From the NCBI GenBank assembly GCA_000974665.1, contig BBSY01000001.1, positions 277,808 through 341,807 on the forward strand: a stretch of 64,000 bases of DNA. Reading direction: 5' to 3'. Positions 17,747 to 27,173 of the stretch are shown one piece after another. A program made the position numbers and the translations under genes. The DNA is from an alpha proteobacterium U9-1i (lineage in GTDB: Bacteria; Pseudomonadota; Alphaproteobacteria; Caulobacterales; Aquidulcibacteraceae). A model generated the notes under the pieces. It was given only the letters and a program-made list of their open reading frames with translations, was not told where the DNA came from and did no database searches. Every line of letters begins with the position of its first letter. Position 1 is the first letter of the stretch.

Positions 17747-18154
17747 TTACTTTGCCCCGCTGGCCAGCTCCACCGAGGCGACTCGAATGTAGCGGCGTCC
17801 GGCGTCCTGCGCCATCAGAGCCGCTTCAGTCAGGCTGGCGCGTCCGCGCACTTCGCCCAATTTGATCAGCATCGGCAAATTCACGCCGGCGATCACTTCC
17901 ACCCGCACCTGATGGATCACCGAAATCGCAAGATTCGACGGTGTGCCGCCGAACATGTCGGTGAGGATCACGACCCCATCGCCCTTCTCGCAAGCGCGCA
18001 CGGCGTCGAGAATGTCGCCGCGGCGTTCTTCCATGTCGTCGTTGGGCCCGATGGCCACGGCGCGCATCTGTTCTTGGGGTCCGAGCACGTGCTCTGCCGC
18101 GGCGACGAACTCGTCAGCCAAGCGGCCGTGGGACACCACCACGACGCCGATCAT
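17747..18154 (-). CDS. PTS EIIA-Man-family domain protein
   Basis: 135-residue single-domain EIIA of the mannose type. The phosphoacceptor is His9 in 'VVVSHGRLA', and 'LTDMFGGTPSN' is the family signature. No EIIB, EIIC or EIID is nearby, which fits a regulatory role. The ATG at 18154 has GGAG upstream; a TTG at 18199 would add a Gly/Ala-rich extension with no family match. It sits between chvG and HPr, in the order chvI-chvG-EIIA-HPr, where most relatives also have hprK. Confidence 0.93.
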   Translation of the reverse strand: MIGVVVVSHGRLADEFVAAAEHVLGPQEQMRAVAIGPNDDMEERRGDILDAVRACEKGDGVVILTDMFGGTPSNLAISVIHQVRVEVIAGVNLPMLIKLGEVRGRASLTEAALMAQDAGRRYIRVASVELASGAK

Positions 18155-18290
18155 GCTTCCAACTCCCGCACCCGCGACCGCCCCAGCGCCGCCAGTCAAA
18201 GGCCGGCCACCATATCCTTTCGCGCTTGCGAGAAAAGCCTAACCCGCAGGCATACGTCGCTTTTCTCCAGTGGAGCGACAAATGGCCCGA

Positions 18291-19967
18291 TCAGGACCGC
18301 GACGGAGGCCGTGGCTGCGGTTTGGGCTGCGGCGCGAGGGGGAGTTCGACCACCAATCGTGCGCCCACGGTGCCAGCGCCACCGGCGATGTTTTGCGCAT
18401 AGACCCGTCCGTGGTGGGCGGCGACGATCTGCTTCACGATCGACAACCCCAGGCCCGAATTGCCTCCAAACGCCGTGCCCTTCGGACGCTGCGTGTAAAA
18501 GCGCTGGAAAATCGTTTCGAGGTTTTCCTCGGGAATTCCGGGGCCCTCGTCTTCAACCACGGCGCGGGCGAAATCGCCTCCCTTGCCTTCATGCACCACG
18601 CGCACAGCCACGCGCACAGCGCCGCCTTCGGGGCTGAAGGAACGCGCGTTGTCGATCAGATTGCGGAACACCTGCCCAATCGGCCCTTCTTGGCCAAACA
18701 CAACCGCATCCTTCGGCGCCGGGCGCTCGAACAGGACGGTGACATCGGACGTTTCCCCTGGCGCCGGCGCATACGCGCCCACCATATCTTCCAGCAGTTT
18801 CGCCAGATCGACCTTTCCAGGATCGCCGCGCGCGGTTTCCGCTTCGATGCGGCTGGCGCGGGCGATATCCGTGATCAGCCGGTCGAGGCGCTTCACATCC
18901 TGAGCCACGATTTCGAGCAATTGCGCTTGGCGTTCCGGATCACTGACGGCGCGCGCGGCGTCCACCGCGGAGCGGATGGACGCCAGCGGGTTCTTGATTT
19001 CGTGGCTCACATCGGCCGCGAAATTCTCATTGGCGTCGATGCGATCGGCGAGCGCCTCTGTCATTAGTTCGACCGAGCGACCGAGATCGCCGATCTCATC
19101 CTTGCGTTTTGACACATCCGGCAGCGAGAGGCGCGTCGCACCGGTGATCCGCAGCCTGTCCGCGGCGCCCGCCAAGCGCTTCAGCGGCCGGCCGATGAAC
19201 AGTGCGAGCAACGCCGAAGACAGCAACGTCACCAAAGCGGCGCCAAGCGTAAACGGGATCATCGCCGCGCGTTCGGCGACCAAAATGCGCTCAACGTCGG
19301 CGCTTTCGAGCGTGAGGACGCCGAGCACGGATTGCACGCGCCGGATTGGGATCGACACCGTCACCACGCGCTCGCCCAGTTCGTTCAGCCGCTGGCCCTT
19401 GGTAATCTCGCCCAGGAGCGCGCGTTGGCGCTCTTCCTGCAACGTAATCGAAGGCCGCCAGGGCGTCAGGCGAATATATTCCACCCGCGCGGCCGCGCGC
19501 TCGATGCGGTCCGTGAAGTTTTCGTTCTCGCCAACTTGCGGCAACGGGGTTTCGTCGAGGCGATCGTAGATCACATCGGTATCGGCGACGGGCGTGCCGT
19601 CTGGCGCGAACACCCGCACGCGCGTTCCCGACGAACCAAACCGCTCGCCTTCCGCCACTGGCGGCAGCACCCGGCGCAACACTTCGCGCACCGCGGGCTC
19701 GTTCAGTCCCGGCCAAGGATCGCCCTGCACGGTTCCGGTTTCGATCAGCAAATTGGCGATCAGCTCGCCCTGGGTGCGCAGATTGCGCACCTGTGCTTCC
19801 GTCAGCCCCGCGCGCAATTCCGTAAGCAGCAGCACCCCGAGCAGCAGCACCGCCAGCCCGAGCAGGTTCGACATGAAAATGATGCGGGTGATGCGCGAGC
19901 GAAGGAACGCGCGAAACTCACCTTGAGGCCGTTCCTCAGGCCTCGTTGTATCGATATCCGACGCCAT
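18291..19967 (-). CDS. chvG: ChvG-type sensor histidine kinase
   Basis: 558-residue inner-membrane kinase. Two transmembrane helices (about 29-49 and 238-258) bracket a periplasmic domain of the ChvG/ExoS kind, then HAMP, a DHp domain with His322 in '[10 protein letters not shown]', and an ATPase domain with '[11 protein letters not shown]' and 'NSGLGLSIV'. ChvG senses acid or envelope stress in Rhizobiales and Caulobacterales. The ATG at 19967 overlaps the chvI end by 32 nt, indicating translational coupling with its response regulator. The C-terminus is Pro/Gln-rich. Confidence 0.93.
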   Translation of the reverse strand: MASDIDTTRPEERPQGEFRAFLRSRITRIIFMSNLLGLAVLLLGVLLLTELRAGLTEAQVRNLRTQGELIANLLIETGTVQGDPWPGLNEPAVREVLRRVLPPVAEGERFGSSGTRVRVFAPDGTPVADTDVIYDRLDETPLPQVGENENFTDRIERAAARVEYIRLTPWRPSITLQEERQRALLGEITKGQRLNELGERVVTVSIPIRRVQSVLGVLTLESADVERILVAERAAMIPFTLGAALVTLLSSALLALFIGRPLKRLAGAADRLRITGATRLSLPDVSKRKDEIGDLGRSVELMTEALADRIDANENFAADVSHEIKNPLASIRSAVDAARAVSDPERQAQLLEIVAQDVKRLDRLITDIARASRIEAETARGDPGKVDLAKLLEDMVGAYAPAPGETSDVTVLFERPAPKDAVVFGQEGPIGQVFRNLIDNARSFSPEGGAVRVAVRVVHEGKGGDFARAVVEDEGPGIPEENLETIFQRFYTQRPKGTAFGGNSGLGLSIVKQIVAAHHGRVYAQNIAGGAGTVGARLVVELPLAPQPKPQPRPPSRS

Positions 19968-20631
19968 AGAGCGTTTCGATCGCGTCGAACGTGTCGTCGA
20001 TGTCGCGGAACTTTTTGCGGAGCCGCTTGATGTGACTGTCGATGGTTCGATCGTCGACATAGACCTGATCATCATAGGCCGCGTCCATCAATTGGTCGCG
20101 GCTCTTTACGTAGCCGGGGCGTTGGGCGAGCGCCTGAAGGATCAGGAACTCAGTGACTGTAAGGCGAACCGGTTCGCCCTTCCAGTTGCAGGCGTGACGG
20201 TTGGGATCGAGCGTCAGCTCACCGCGCACGATCGGCTTCTTGTCGCCGGCCTCATTCCCCGGCGTCCCCGCTCGCGTACGGCGCAGCAGCGCCTTCACCC
20301 GCTCATTGAGCAGGCGTTGGGAGAATGGCTTTTTGATGTAATCGTCGGCGCCGACATTGAAGCCCACAACTTCGTCCATCTCATCGTCTTTGGACGTGAG
20401 GAAGATGACCGGCAGGTTTGAATTCTGGCGTAGGCGTCGCAGCACCTCGACGCCATCCATGCGCGGCATCTTGATGTCCAGAATAGCGATATCCGGCGGC
20501 GTTTCCGAAAGCGCTGTCAGCGCGGCAGCGCCGTCCGTATAGGTGCGAACTGTGTAGCCCTCGGCCTCAAAGAAGATCTTGAGGGAAGCGAGGATGTTCT
20601 CGTCGTCGTCGACAAGGGCGATGGTGGACAT
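19936..20631 (-). CDS. chvI: ChvI-type response regulator
   Basis: 231-residue OmpR-family regulator. The receiver domain has the acidic cluster 'VDDDEN' (8-12), phosphoacceptor Asp52 in '[11 protein letters not shown]' and Lys in '[11 protein letters not shown]'. The C-terminal winged-helix domain ends '[13 protein letters not shown]'. Sequence and gene order match ChvI, the partner of ChvG. The ATG at 20631 starts directly with the receiver domain, while an in-frame start at 20685 would add 18 residues unlike the family. Confidence 0.94.
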   Translation of the reverse strand: MSTIALVDDDENILASLKIFFEAEGYTVRTYTDGAAALTALSETPPDIAILDIKMPRMDGVEVLRRLRQNSNLPVIFLTSKDDEMDEVVGFNVGADDYIKKPFSQRLLNERVKALLRRTRAGTPGNEAGDKKPIVRGELTLDPNRHACNWKGEPVRLTVTEFLILQALAQRPGYVKSRDQLMDAAYDDQVYVDDRTIDSHIKRLRKKFRDIDDTFDAIETLYGVGYRYNEA

Positions 20632-20712
20632 GGTATCGACGGGGTTTCCTGACTTGGATGTAATGAACTCGGTCGCCCTCCTCATAACCCGGCAGCGGGC
20701 GTGAGGGAAGGC

Positions 20713-21249
20713 TTAGCGCCCCGGCAGCAAGTCCAGCGCTGAAATAATGCGCGCCGCCGCCTGGATTGGCGAAACGGCGCCTGAATCCAGCGCGAATTCC
20801 GCCGGCAGCGGAGGAACGTCAAATGCGCCGGCCGTGATGAGTTCCCTCAACTGATCGCGGGAGCGGAGCTTGCCGTGGGCGGCGCGGCTTTCATCCTCCA
20901 CCCGCGTGGCGATCACTTCAGGCGACGCGGTCAGCGCCACGAACCGCACCGAGCCGCCTCGCGCCCCCACCGTCTCGTTGACGCGCATGGCAAAGTTTGG
21001 ACGAACCGTTTTCTCGGGTGCGAACGTGAAGATGAAGCTGCGCCCATCCATCGCTGCGGCGTCGAAGGCCTGCATCCAGAATTCCTCGCGCAATCGGACA
21101 AAGTTCGGCGAACCGAACGGAAACAGGGCGCCGACAGCATCGACGACAAGGTGATTGTGAAACACCGGCCAATCCAGCTGCACGCCGATCTCGCGCGCGA
21201 TCGTCAGCTTGCCGCACGCCGGCGGGCCGTGAAGGAAGAGCATGATCAT
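20713..21249 (-). CDS. Small P-loop kinase-like protein (AAA_33 type)
   Basis: 178-residue protein with an N-terminal P-loop 'GPPACGKLTIARE'. The residue after GK is Leu rather than Ser or Thr, a variant I recognise from a group of bacterial small-molecule kinase-like NTPases. Next comes 'FHNHLVVDAV', then a C-terminal helix bundle with basic residues ('RVEDESRAAHGK') that could form the lid. Substrate unknown. ATGs at 21249 and 21243 are both possible. It lies 31 nt downstream of a secreted-protein gene and 81 nt upstream of chvI, on the same strand. Confidence 0.7.
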   Translation of the reverse strand: MIMLFLHGPPACGKLTIAREIGVQLDWPVFHNHLVVDAVGALFPFGSPNFVRLREEFWMQAFDAAAMDGRSFIFTFAPEKTVRPNFAMRVNETVGARGGSVRFVALTASPEVIATRVEDESRAAHGKLRSRDQLRELITAGAFDVPPLPAEFALDSGAVSPIQAAARIISALDLLPGR

Positions 21250-21280
21250 CGCGCGGTTATGGATCGTCGGCGCCGTGTTG

Positions 21281-21694
21281 TCAGCGCACGCGGCGCCCGT
21301 TCCATGGAGCGTTCTTGATCTCGCCATCGTCGGACGACCAAGTGCCAGTGAAGCTGTTGGCGTCGGCAAACACGAACCGGAAGGTCCCGCGCGTAACGCC
21401 TTCGGGCCAGACGTTCGCCCACGTCCCCGACCACAAAAGCGTGCCATCGGCCTGGCGCACGGCTTCGCCGTAGATCGTCGCGTCCGGCCCCGGCGAGGGC
21501 GACACGCCGTCCAGCGCATCAGGTGAATCCAGGCTGATCTGCATGGGCGTTGCGCCGGATGCGGCCTCGCCACCCTGGTTTGCGGTTTCGGTGACCCACG
21601 CGCCCACCACGTCGGCCGGCGCCAGCGCCCACGCCGCCACCGGCGCCAGCATCAGTCCCAAAGCCACAAACAAGACCCGCATCCACATCCCCAT
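21281..21694 (-). CDS. Small secreted protein of unknown function
   Basis: 137 residues with a clear signal peptide ('LFVALGLMLAPVAAWALA'). The mature part looks like a small beta protein: 'VVGAWVTETANQGGE', 'GTLLWSGTW' and 'FTGTWSSDDGEI' resemble lipocalin-like or DUF2147-type stress proteins, which share a G-x-W start. I do not recognise it firmly. The opening has three ATGs in one frame (21694, 21688, 21682). It is divergent from another secreted unknown at 21802, with about 107 nt of shared promoter region. Confidence 0.6.
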   Translation of the reverse strand: MGMWMRVLFVALGLMLAPVAAWALAPADVVGAWVTETANQGGEAASGATPMQISLDSPDALDGVSPSPGPDATIYGEAVRQADGTLLWSGTWANVWPEGVTRGTFRFVFADANSFTGTWSSDDGEIKNAPWNGRRVR

Positions 21695-21801
21695 CGCCTA
21701 TCCGTCGCGACCAAGCACGCTCACAGATGATCGCGGCGCCAGCATGACCACCGCGAAAGATTTGTGCTAACGTGCGCGCCGCGAGGATAGGGAGACAGAC
21801 C

Positions 21802-22533
21802 ATGTCTTGGCGCACGTTGGCCGCTGCAATAGTGTTTGCACTCGCACTTTCGCCACGCCCGGCGCTTGCCGGTGGCGAGCCCTTCCATGTCGCGCTGTTT
21901 TTGCGGGACTTGCCGCCGCAGCTCACGCTGCTCGCGGTCAATTGCTACATCACCGACGATAGCGGCCGTACGCTCGGCGGCGGCGACGCAACGCATACAA
22001 TTGTAGGCGGGCGCGTCGAGACGACGCTGCAGATGATCGTGCGCACGCCCTCCACCGATGCGGCGCGGCCGCCAACCGCCTATTGGTGCCGCCTAGCGCT
22101 CAGCGGGCGCTTGGCGGATGGGCGCGGCGTGGCGTTTTGGAGCGAGCATCCTTCGGCGGCCACACGCTGGCGCAGCAATTCCGGCCCCGGCGCGGCCGAG
22201 ATGGTGATGCCCGCGGCGGCTGGCTCGACGCCGGCCTTGCGCGTGGTTGGAAACCTGGCGCCGGAGGACGCGGCACTGTTGCTGGCGCCCGGCGATTGCC
22301 CATGCGGCTGCGGCGGCTTGAGCACACAAGGCACGCAAAGCTGCGTCCCGACAAACACGGGCGTGCCGTCGATCGAAGCGCGGCGCGTTCCAGGGACACG
22401 CGCACCGCCCGATTTCTCGCGCCTGCGCGTGACGCCCGGGACGACGACCTCCACAGCAAAGCCACGCGTGGTCGGCGCAGGAGCGTTTGTGTTTACGGGT
22501 ACGGGCAGGCTTGAGGCCGCGCCGCCGCGTTAG
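21802..22533 (+). CDS. Secreted protein of unknown function
   Basis: 243 residues with an N-terminal signal peptide ending near 'RPALAGGEP'. The mature protein has a beta-rich first half and a Cys cluster 'APGDCPCGCGGLSTQG' followed by a low-complexity Pro/Thr-rich tail. I do not recognise a family. The ATG at 21802 follows GGGAGAC. Its stop codon overlaps the polA stop by 4 nt in convergent orientation. Confidence 0.6.
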   Translation: MSWRTLAAAIVFALALSPRPALAGGEPFHVALFLRDLPPQLTLLAVNCYITDDSGRTLGGGDATHTIVGGRVETTLQMIVRTPSTDAARPPTAYWCRLALSGRLADGRGVAFWSEHPSAATRWRSNSGPGAAEMVMPAAAGSTPALRVVGNLAPEDAALLLAPGDCPCGCGGLSTQGTQSCVPTNTGVPSIEARRVPGTRAPPDFSRLRVTPGTTTSTAKPRVVGAGAFVFTGTGRLEAAPPR

Positions 22534-25397
22534 TGCGCAGCACCCCAAGTGGCGCCGGCCTTGGCTTCGACCGTCAGCGGCACGCTCAGCTGCACCACGG
22601 GATGCGGCGCCGCTTCCATCACGCGCTTGGCGAGCGCGCAGAGTGCGTCGGCTTCGGCCTCGGGCGCTTCGAACACCAATTCGTCATGGACCTGCAACAG
22701 CATCCGCGCTCGCAGCCCTGAGTCCGCCAGCGCATCCGGCAGGCGGATCATGGCGCGGCGGATGATGTCGGCGGCCGCGCCTTGCAGCGGCGCGTTGATG
22801 GCTTGGCGTTCGCCGAAATTGCGCTCCTGCACATTTTTCGACTTGATGCCGGCAATCCAGATGCGGCGGCCGAAAAGCGTTTTCACGTAGCCATTGGCGC
22901 GCGCGTAGGCTTTGGTTTCTTCCATGTAGTCGCGGATGCCAGGGAAGCGTTCGAAATAGCGTTTGATGTAGGCGCTGGCTTCCTCTCGCTCGATGCCCAA
23001 ATTGCGGGCGAGGCCGAAGGCGGAAATGCCGTAGATGATACCGAAATTGATCGCCTTGGCGTTGGCGCGAATTTCCTTCGGCATGCCTTCGACGGGAACG
23101 CCGAACATTTCCGACGCCGTGCGCGCGTGGATGTCGATCCCATCCGCGAACGCCTGCTTCAGTTGCGGGATGTTGGCGACGTGCGCGAGCAGCCTGAGTT
23201 CGATTTGCGAGTAATCCGCTGACACGAGCACATTGCCCTTTTCGGCGATGAAGGCCTCACGGATGCGCCGGCCTTCCTCTGTGCGGATCGGAATATTCTG
23301 CAAGTTCGGATCGTTGGACGCGAGCCGGCCCGTCGTGCTCGCCGCGAGCGCATATGTCGTGTGCACGCGCTTTGTCTCGGGATTCACCGCCTGTCCAAGC
23401 GCTTCGGTGTAGGTGGAGCGCAGCTTCGAAAGCTGCCGCCATTCAAGCACCTTGTTGGGCAGCGCGTGTTGCTCCGCCAAGGTTTCGAGGATGGTCGCAT
23501 CCGTGGACCACGCGCCGGTCTTGGTCTTGGAGCCGCCGGGTAGTTTCAACTCATCGAACAAGATCTCGCCCAATTGCTTGGGCGAACCGATGTTGAACTC
23601 TTTGCCGGCTAGGCCGTAGGCCTCTTCCTCGTATTGCAACATGCGTTGCGCGAAATCGCCGGAGAGGCGCGACAGCATCTGCGTGTCGACCTTGATCCCC
23701 GCGCGCTCCATCGCGGCCAGCACCGCCGGCAAAGGCCGCTCCAGCGTCTCGTAGACGTTGACCAATCGATCCTGCGCCAAACGCGGCTTCAGCTTCCGAT
23801 GGAGACGCAAGGCCGCGTCCGCATGTTCGGACGAATACAACGCGAGGCGATCGACGCTCACAAGGTCAAGCGTTTGCGCCGACTTTCCTTTGCCGGCGAC
23901 ATCACTCAGCGGCGTCAGCGCGTGCGCCAGATGCTGGTTCACCAGTTCGGCTTTGCTATGGTCGTTCAAGCCGCCATAGAGCGCGTAGGAAATCAGCATC
24001 GGATCGTCGATCGGCGAGAGCGATACGCCGAGGCGCGCGAACATGGCGACGTCAAACTTGACGTTGAGGCCGACCTTGAGAACGCTTTGATCTTCGAACA
24101 GCGATTTGAGCGCGCCGATCGCTTGCATCATGGGAATTTGCTTGCCCGTGTCGGCCACGGCGGCAGTCGCATCGCGTTCACTCGCGAACAACTCGCCGGC
24201 GCGCGGATCTGCGGCGCGATGCGCGAGCGGTACATAGCAGGCGACGTTGGGCCCCAGCGCCAGCGATACACCGACGAGATTGGCCCGCGCTGCGTCCAAA
24301 CCATCGGCTTCAACGTCAATGCCGACAGCGCCGAGCGCCTTTGCGCCGGCGATCCAGACTTTCTCCAGCGTGTCGATATCGCGCACGACCTCGTATTTCT
24401 CGCGCAAGAATGGCCGGTTTTCTTCCTCCGCCGCTCCGCCCGTGCTCGGTGTAGCAGACGCGGCGGCAGCGCCCGCCGCGTAGGACGCCACGATCTCCGC
24501 CCCCTTCTCGCGCGCGAAATGCTCGCGCACCCGCCGCGCCAACGTGCGAAACTCCATGGCGTCGAGGAATTGCAGCAACGTCGTCGCCACGGGCTCGCTC
24601 ACAGCGAACTCGGGCCACTTCTCGTTCACCGGCACATCGTCGCGCAACGTGACCAACACCTTCGACAAGCGGATTTGTTCGGCGTGATTGATCAACGTTT
24701 CGCGGCGCTTCGGCTGCTTAATCTCGTTGGCGCGCTCAAGGATCGCTTCGAGCGTTCCGAACGTCGCAATCAATTCCGCCGCTGTCTTGGGCCCAATGCC
24801 CGGCGCGCCCGGCACATTGTCAGTGCTGTCGCCGATCAGCGCCTGCACGTCGATCACCTTGTCCGGCGTGACGCCAAACTTTTCCATCACCGCTTCGGAG
24901 CCTAGCGGCTTTTGCTTCATCGGATCGTAGAGCTCGATCTTGTCGTCCTCGATCAGCTGCATCAGATCTTTGTCGGACGAGACGATCTTCACTGTCGCCC
25001 CGGTCGCCGCAGCTTGACGCGCGTAGGTCGCGATCAGGTCGTCGGCCTCAAAGCCGCCCATCTCGATGCAGGCGACGTTGAACGCGCGCACGGCGTCGCG
25101 GATCAGCGGAAACTGCGGCGCCAAATCCTCTGGCGTCGGCGGACGATGCGCCTTGTATTCCGGATAAAGCTCATTGCGGAACGTGATCTCGGATTTGTCG
25201 AAGATCACCGCCAGATGCGTCGGCGCATCAGACGCCTTCATCTCCTCCAGGAACTTCCACAGCATGTTGCAAAATCCCGCGACCGCGCCAACGGGAAGCC
25301 CATCCGACGCCCGCGTCAGAGGCGGGAGTGCGTGATACGCCCGGAAAATGTAGCCGGAGCCATCGATCAAAAAGAGGCGGGATTTGGAATCGGTCAC
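22530..25397 (-). CDS. polA: DNA polymerase I
   Basis: 955-residue three-domain polymerase for Okazaki fragment maturation and repair. The 5' nuclease domain starts 'LIDGSGYIFRAYHALPPL' and has 'GDSTDNVPGAPGIGPKTA'. The 3'-5' exonuclease-like domain has 'IDVEADGLD' (Asp and Glu) and 'LNVKFDVAMF' (Asp). The polymerase domain has 'SADYSQIELRLLAH' and 'LLQVHDELVFEAP'. In the third exonuclease motif the family sequence YxxED reads 'YSSEH', so the last metal-binding Asp is His (codon at 23823-23825). The start is GTG at 25397. An RlaP-type gene ends 4 nt upstream. Confidence 0.97.
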   Translation of the reverse strand: MTDSKSRLFLIDGSGYIFRAYHALPPLTRASDGLPVGAVAGFCNMLWKFLEEMKASDAPTHLAVIFDKSEITFRNELYPEYKAHRPPTPEDLAPQFPLIRDAVRAFNVACIEMGGFEADDLIATYARQAAATGATVKIVSSDKDLMQLIEDDKIELYDPMKQKPLGSEAVMEKFGVTPDKVIDVQALIGDSTDNVPGAPGIGPKTAAELIATFGTLEAILERANEIKQPKRRETLINHAEQIRLSKVLVTLRDDVPVNEKWPEFAVSEPVATTLLQFLDAMEFRTLARRVREHFAREKGAEIVASYAAGAAAASATPSTGGAAEEENRPFLREKYEVVRDIDTLEKVWIAGAKALGAVGIDVEADGLDAARANLVGVSLALGPNVACYVPLAHRAADPRAGELFASERDATAAVADTGKQIPMMQAIGALKSLFEDQSVLKVGLNVKFDVAMFARLGVSLSPIDDPMLISYALYGGLNDHSKAELVNQHLAHALTPLSDVAGKGKSAQTLDLVSVDRLALYSSEHADAALRLHRKLKPRLAQDRLVNVYETLERPLPAVLAAMERAGIKVDTQMLSRLSGDFAQRMLQYEEEAYGLAGKEFNIGSPKQLGEILFDELKLPGGSKTKTGAWSTDATILETLAEQHALPNKVLEWRQLSKLRSTYTEALGQAVNPETKRVHTTYALAASTTGRLASNDPNLQNIPIRTEEGRRIREAFIAEKGNVLVSADYSQIELRLLAHVANIPQLKQAFADGIDIHARTASEMFGVPVEGMPKEIRANAKAINFGIIYGISAFGLARNLGIEREEASAYIKRYFERFPGIRDYMEETKAYARANGYVKTLFGRRIWIAGIKSKNVQERNFGERQAINAPLQGAAADIIRRAMIRLPDALADSGLRARMLLQVHDELVFEAPEAEADALCALAKRVMEAAPHPVVQLSVPLTVEAKAGATWGAAH

Positions 25398-25401
25398 AAG
25401 G

Positions 25402-26208
25402 CTACCCTAGCGTCCCGCGCACAGCGGCGCGAAAGAAAGAATTGGTTCTGTCGATGAGCGCAGCACTCGGCGTCGGTGCGCGCGGCTTTGACGCCAGCGC
25501 CCAGGCAGCCTGCGCCTCAACGTATGCGTCGATCGCTGGAATCCGTGCGCCTTCACCCATTTCCGCGCTTTCACGCTTCGACAAGCGTAGCGCTTCAAGC
25601 GCATCCGCAGTTTCGCGCGGCAGCACCACGCCCGCCAGCAAACCCGGCAAATCCATGGGCGGCGCGCCGCCCTTCTCGCGCAGCCAGTGAAGCGCCATCG
25701 CGGGCCGGATCACGTAGAAGTATTTTTTGAGCTTCACCAATTCGCGGCCCTCGATGAATCGGCCGCGTTGTGTGGCCAACAGGCCGTGATAATGGTGAAC
25801 ATCCGCAAACGCGCTGCGCCATTCTTGTGCCAGCGGCGCGAACGCCGCCATGAACGTAGGGTCGGCGCGATACACCAGCGGCGAAGCAATCCACTCGTGG
25901 ACAACGCTGTTGCCGCGCGCCATGAGTTTGAGCGCCTTGCCAAGGTCCCATCCGTTCACGTCGAACAGGCCATCGATCGGCGATTCGATTACGTCGCGTC
26001 CCGGCCAAAGCGACAGATAATCATCCTCGCGTCGGACATAGATGAAACGCGCGTCGTAGTCGCTATCTGGTGAGTGAAAGCCCCACGCCCGACTGCCGCT
26101 TTCCACGGCGAGCAAGATGCGCACGTGCGTATCGCGCTCGATCCGCTCAAGCCGCGCCAATACGTCTTGACGCGCGTCGTGCGCGATTGCTTCTGCAAAG
26201 TCCGTCAC
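25402..26208 (-). CDS. RlaP-type nucleotidyltransferase
   Basis: 268-residue protein with the polymerase-beta nucleotidyltransferase motif 'GSRAWGFHSPDSDYDARFIY' (G-S...D-x-D). Layout and length match the RlaP/COG3541 family, whose name comes from association with RNA ligases in RNA repair. Its substrate is not known; no RNA ligase gene is near. It ends 4 nt before the polA GTG, so the two are almost surely co-transcribed. A role in nucleic-acid end processing is a reasonable inference from that position. Confidence 0.85.
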   Translation of the reverse strand: MTDFAEAIAHDARQDVLARLERIERDTHVRILLAVESGSRAWGFHSPDSDYDARFIYVRREDDYLSLWPGRDVIESPIDGLFDVNGWDLGKALKLMARGNSVVHEWIASPLVYRADPTFMAAFAPLAQEWRSAFADVHHYHGLLATQRGRFIEGRELVKLKKYFYVIRPAMALHWLREKGGAPPMDLPGLLAGVVLPRETADALEALRLSKRESAEMGEGARIPAIDAYVEAQAAWALASKPRAPTPSAALIDRTNSFFRAAVRGTLG

Positions 26209-26239
26209 TTTGGCAATCTAGACGCCGACGATCGACAGC

Positions 26240-27046
26240 TCAACGTTTGAACCACGCATTGTAGTCGTCCCGTTCGCCGCCGGCGGCGATGAGGGCGGCG
26301 GCGTCGCCGGTCGCTAGGAACGCTGTCGCGCTTTGCTTCACCGCGAGCGCGGCGGCGTGAAAAATGCCGGTCGCGGCGCTGAGGCGCTTGGCTCCCAGGG
26401 ATTTGAGCGTCGCCAAATCCGGCAGTCCGCTCCACGCCATCAGGTTCAGCGGCATGGCGACGGCTTCAGCCAGCGCTTTGATGTCATCGGGCTTCATTAC
26501 CAACGGCGCGAACAAGCCGCTCGCGCCCGCCGCCTTCATTGCGTGGCCGCGTCGGATCGTTTCTTCCAGCGCTTGCTCGGGTGGGACCAAGCGTTTCAAG
26601 AACACGTCCGTGCGAGCGTTGATATAAAGCGCAACGCCGGCGCTCTCCGCGGCTTTGCGCGCGGCTTCGATCTTACGCAGATGCAGATCGTGCGGCTGCT
26701 TGCCGTCCTCAAGATTGATGCCGACGGCGCCTGCACCGATGAGCACGCGCACGTTCTCCGCAACGCCCGACGGCTCATCGGAATACCCACCCTCGGCGTC
26801 GCAGCTAATCGGCACGCCAACGACGCGCGCGATCTCCTCGACCGCAACCGCGAGCTTGGCGATCGGCACGTCGTGGCCGTCGGCGAAACCATGCGCCCAC
26901 GCCACGGCCGCGCTTGACGTAGCGATGGCTTTCGCGCCGGCGCGCTCGATGATTGCGGCGCTGGCAGCGTCCCATGCGTTCGGCAGAAGTAGAAAGTCGG
27001 TATGCAGCGCCGTGAATGTCGCGGCGTCGCTGGGGCGTGCGGGCAT
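26240..27046 (-). CDS. Isocitrate lyase / PEP mutase-family enzyme
   Basis: 268-residue TIM-barrel enzyme of the PEP mutase/2-methylisocitrate lyase superfamily. Visible motifs are 'NAWDAASAAIIERAGAKAIA' at the start of the barrel, 'SCDAEGGYSD' (Mg-binding Asp region) and 'GINLEDGK'. The catalytic Cys of lyases (KKCGH) is not present, so this belongs to the uncharacterised branch, perhaps an oxaloacetate-type or carboxyphosphonate-type hydrolase. The ATG at 27046 is preceded by GGAGG. It lies 31 nt upstream of the RlaP gene on the same strand. Confidence 0.85.
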   Translation of the reverse strand: MPARPSDAATFTALHTDFLLLPNAWDAASAAIIERAGAKAIATSSAAVAWAHGFADGHDVPIAKLAVAVEEIARVVGVPISCDAEGGYSDEPSGVAENVRVLIGAGAVGINLEDGKQPHDLHLRKIEAARKAAESAGVALYINARTDVFLKRLVPPEQALEETIRRGHAMKAAGASGLFAPLVMKPDDIKALAEAVAMPLNLMAWSGLPDLATLKSLGAKRLSAATGIFHAAALAVKQSATAFLATGDAAALIAAGGERDDYNAWFKR

Positions 27047-27173
27047 GGGCAAATCCTCCGTGGCGCCGAAGGCATACACGCAAGCCAAGCAATAGGCTTG
27101 GGGAATCCTGACAGCTGCGCCGCGTTGAGCGGGCGCCTTGGTTGGGCTAGGCCATCCTCCGCACGGGGAACAA

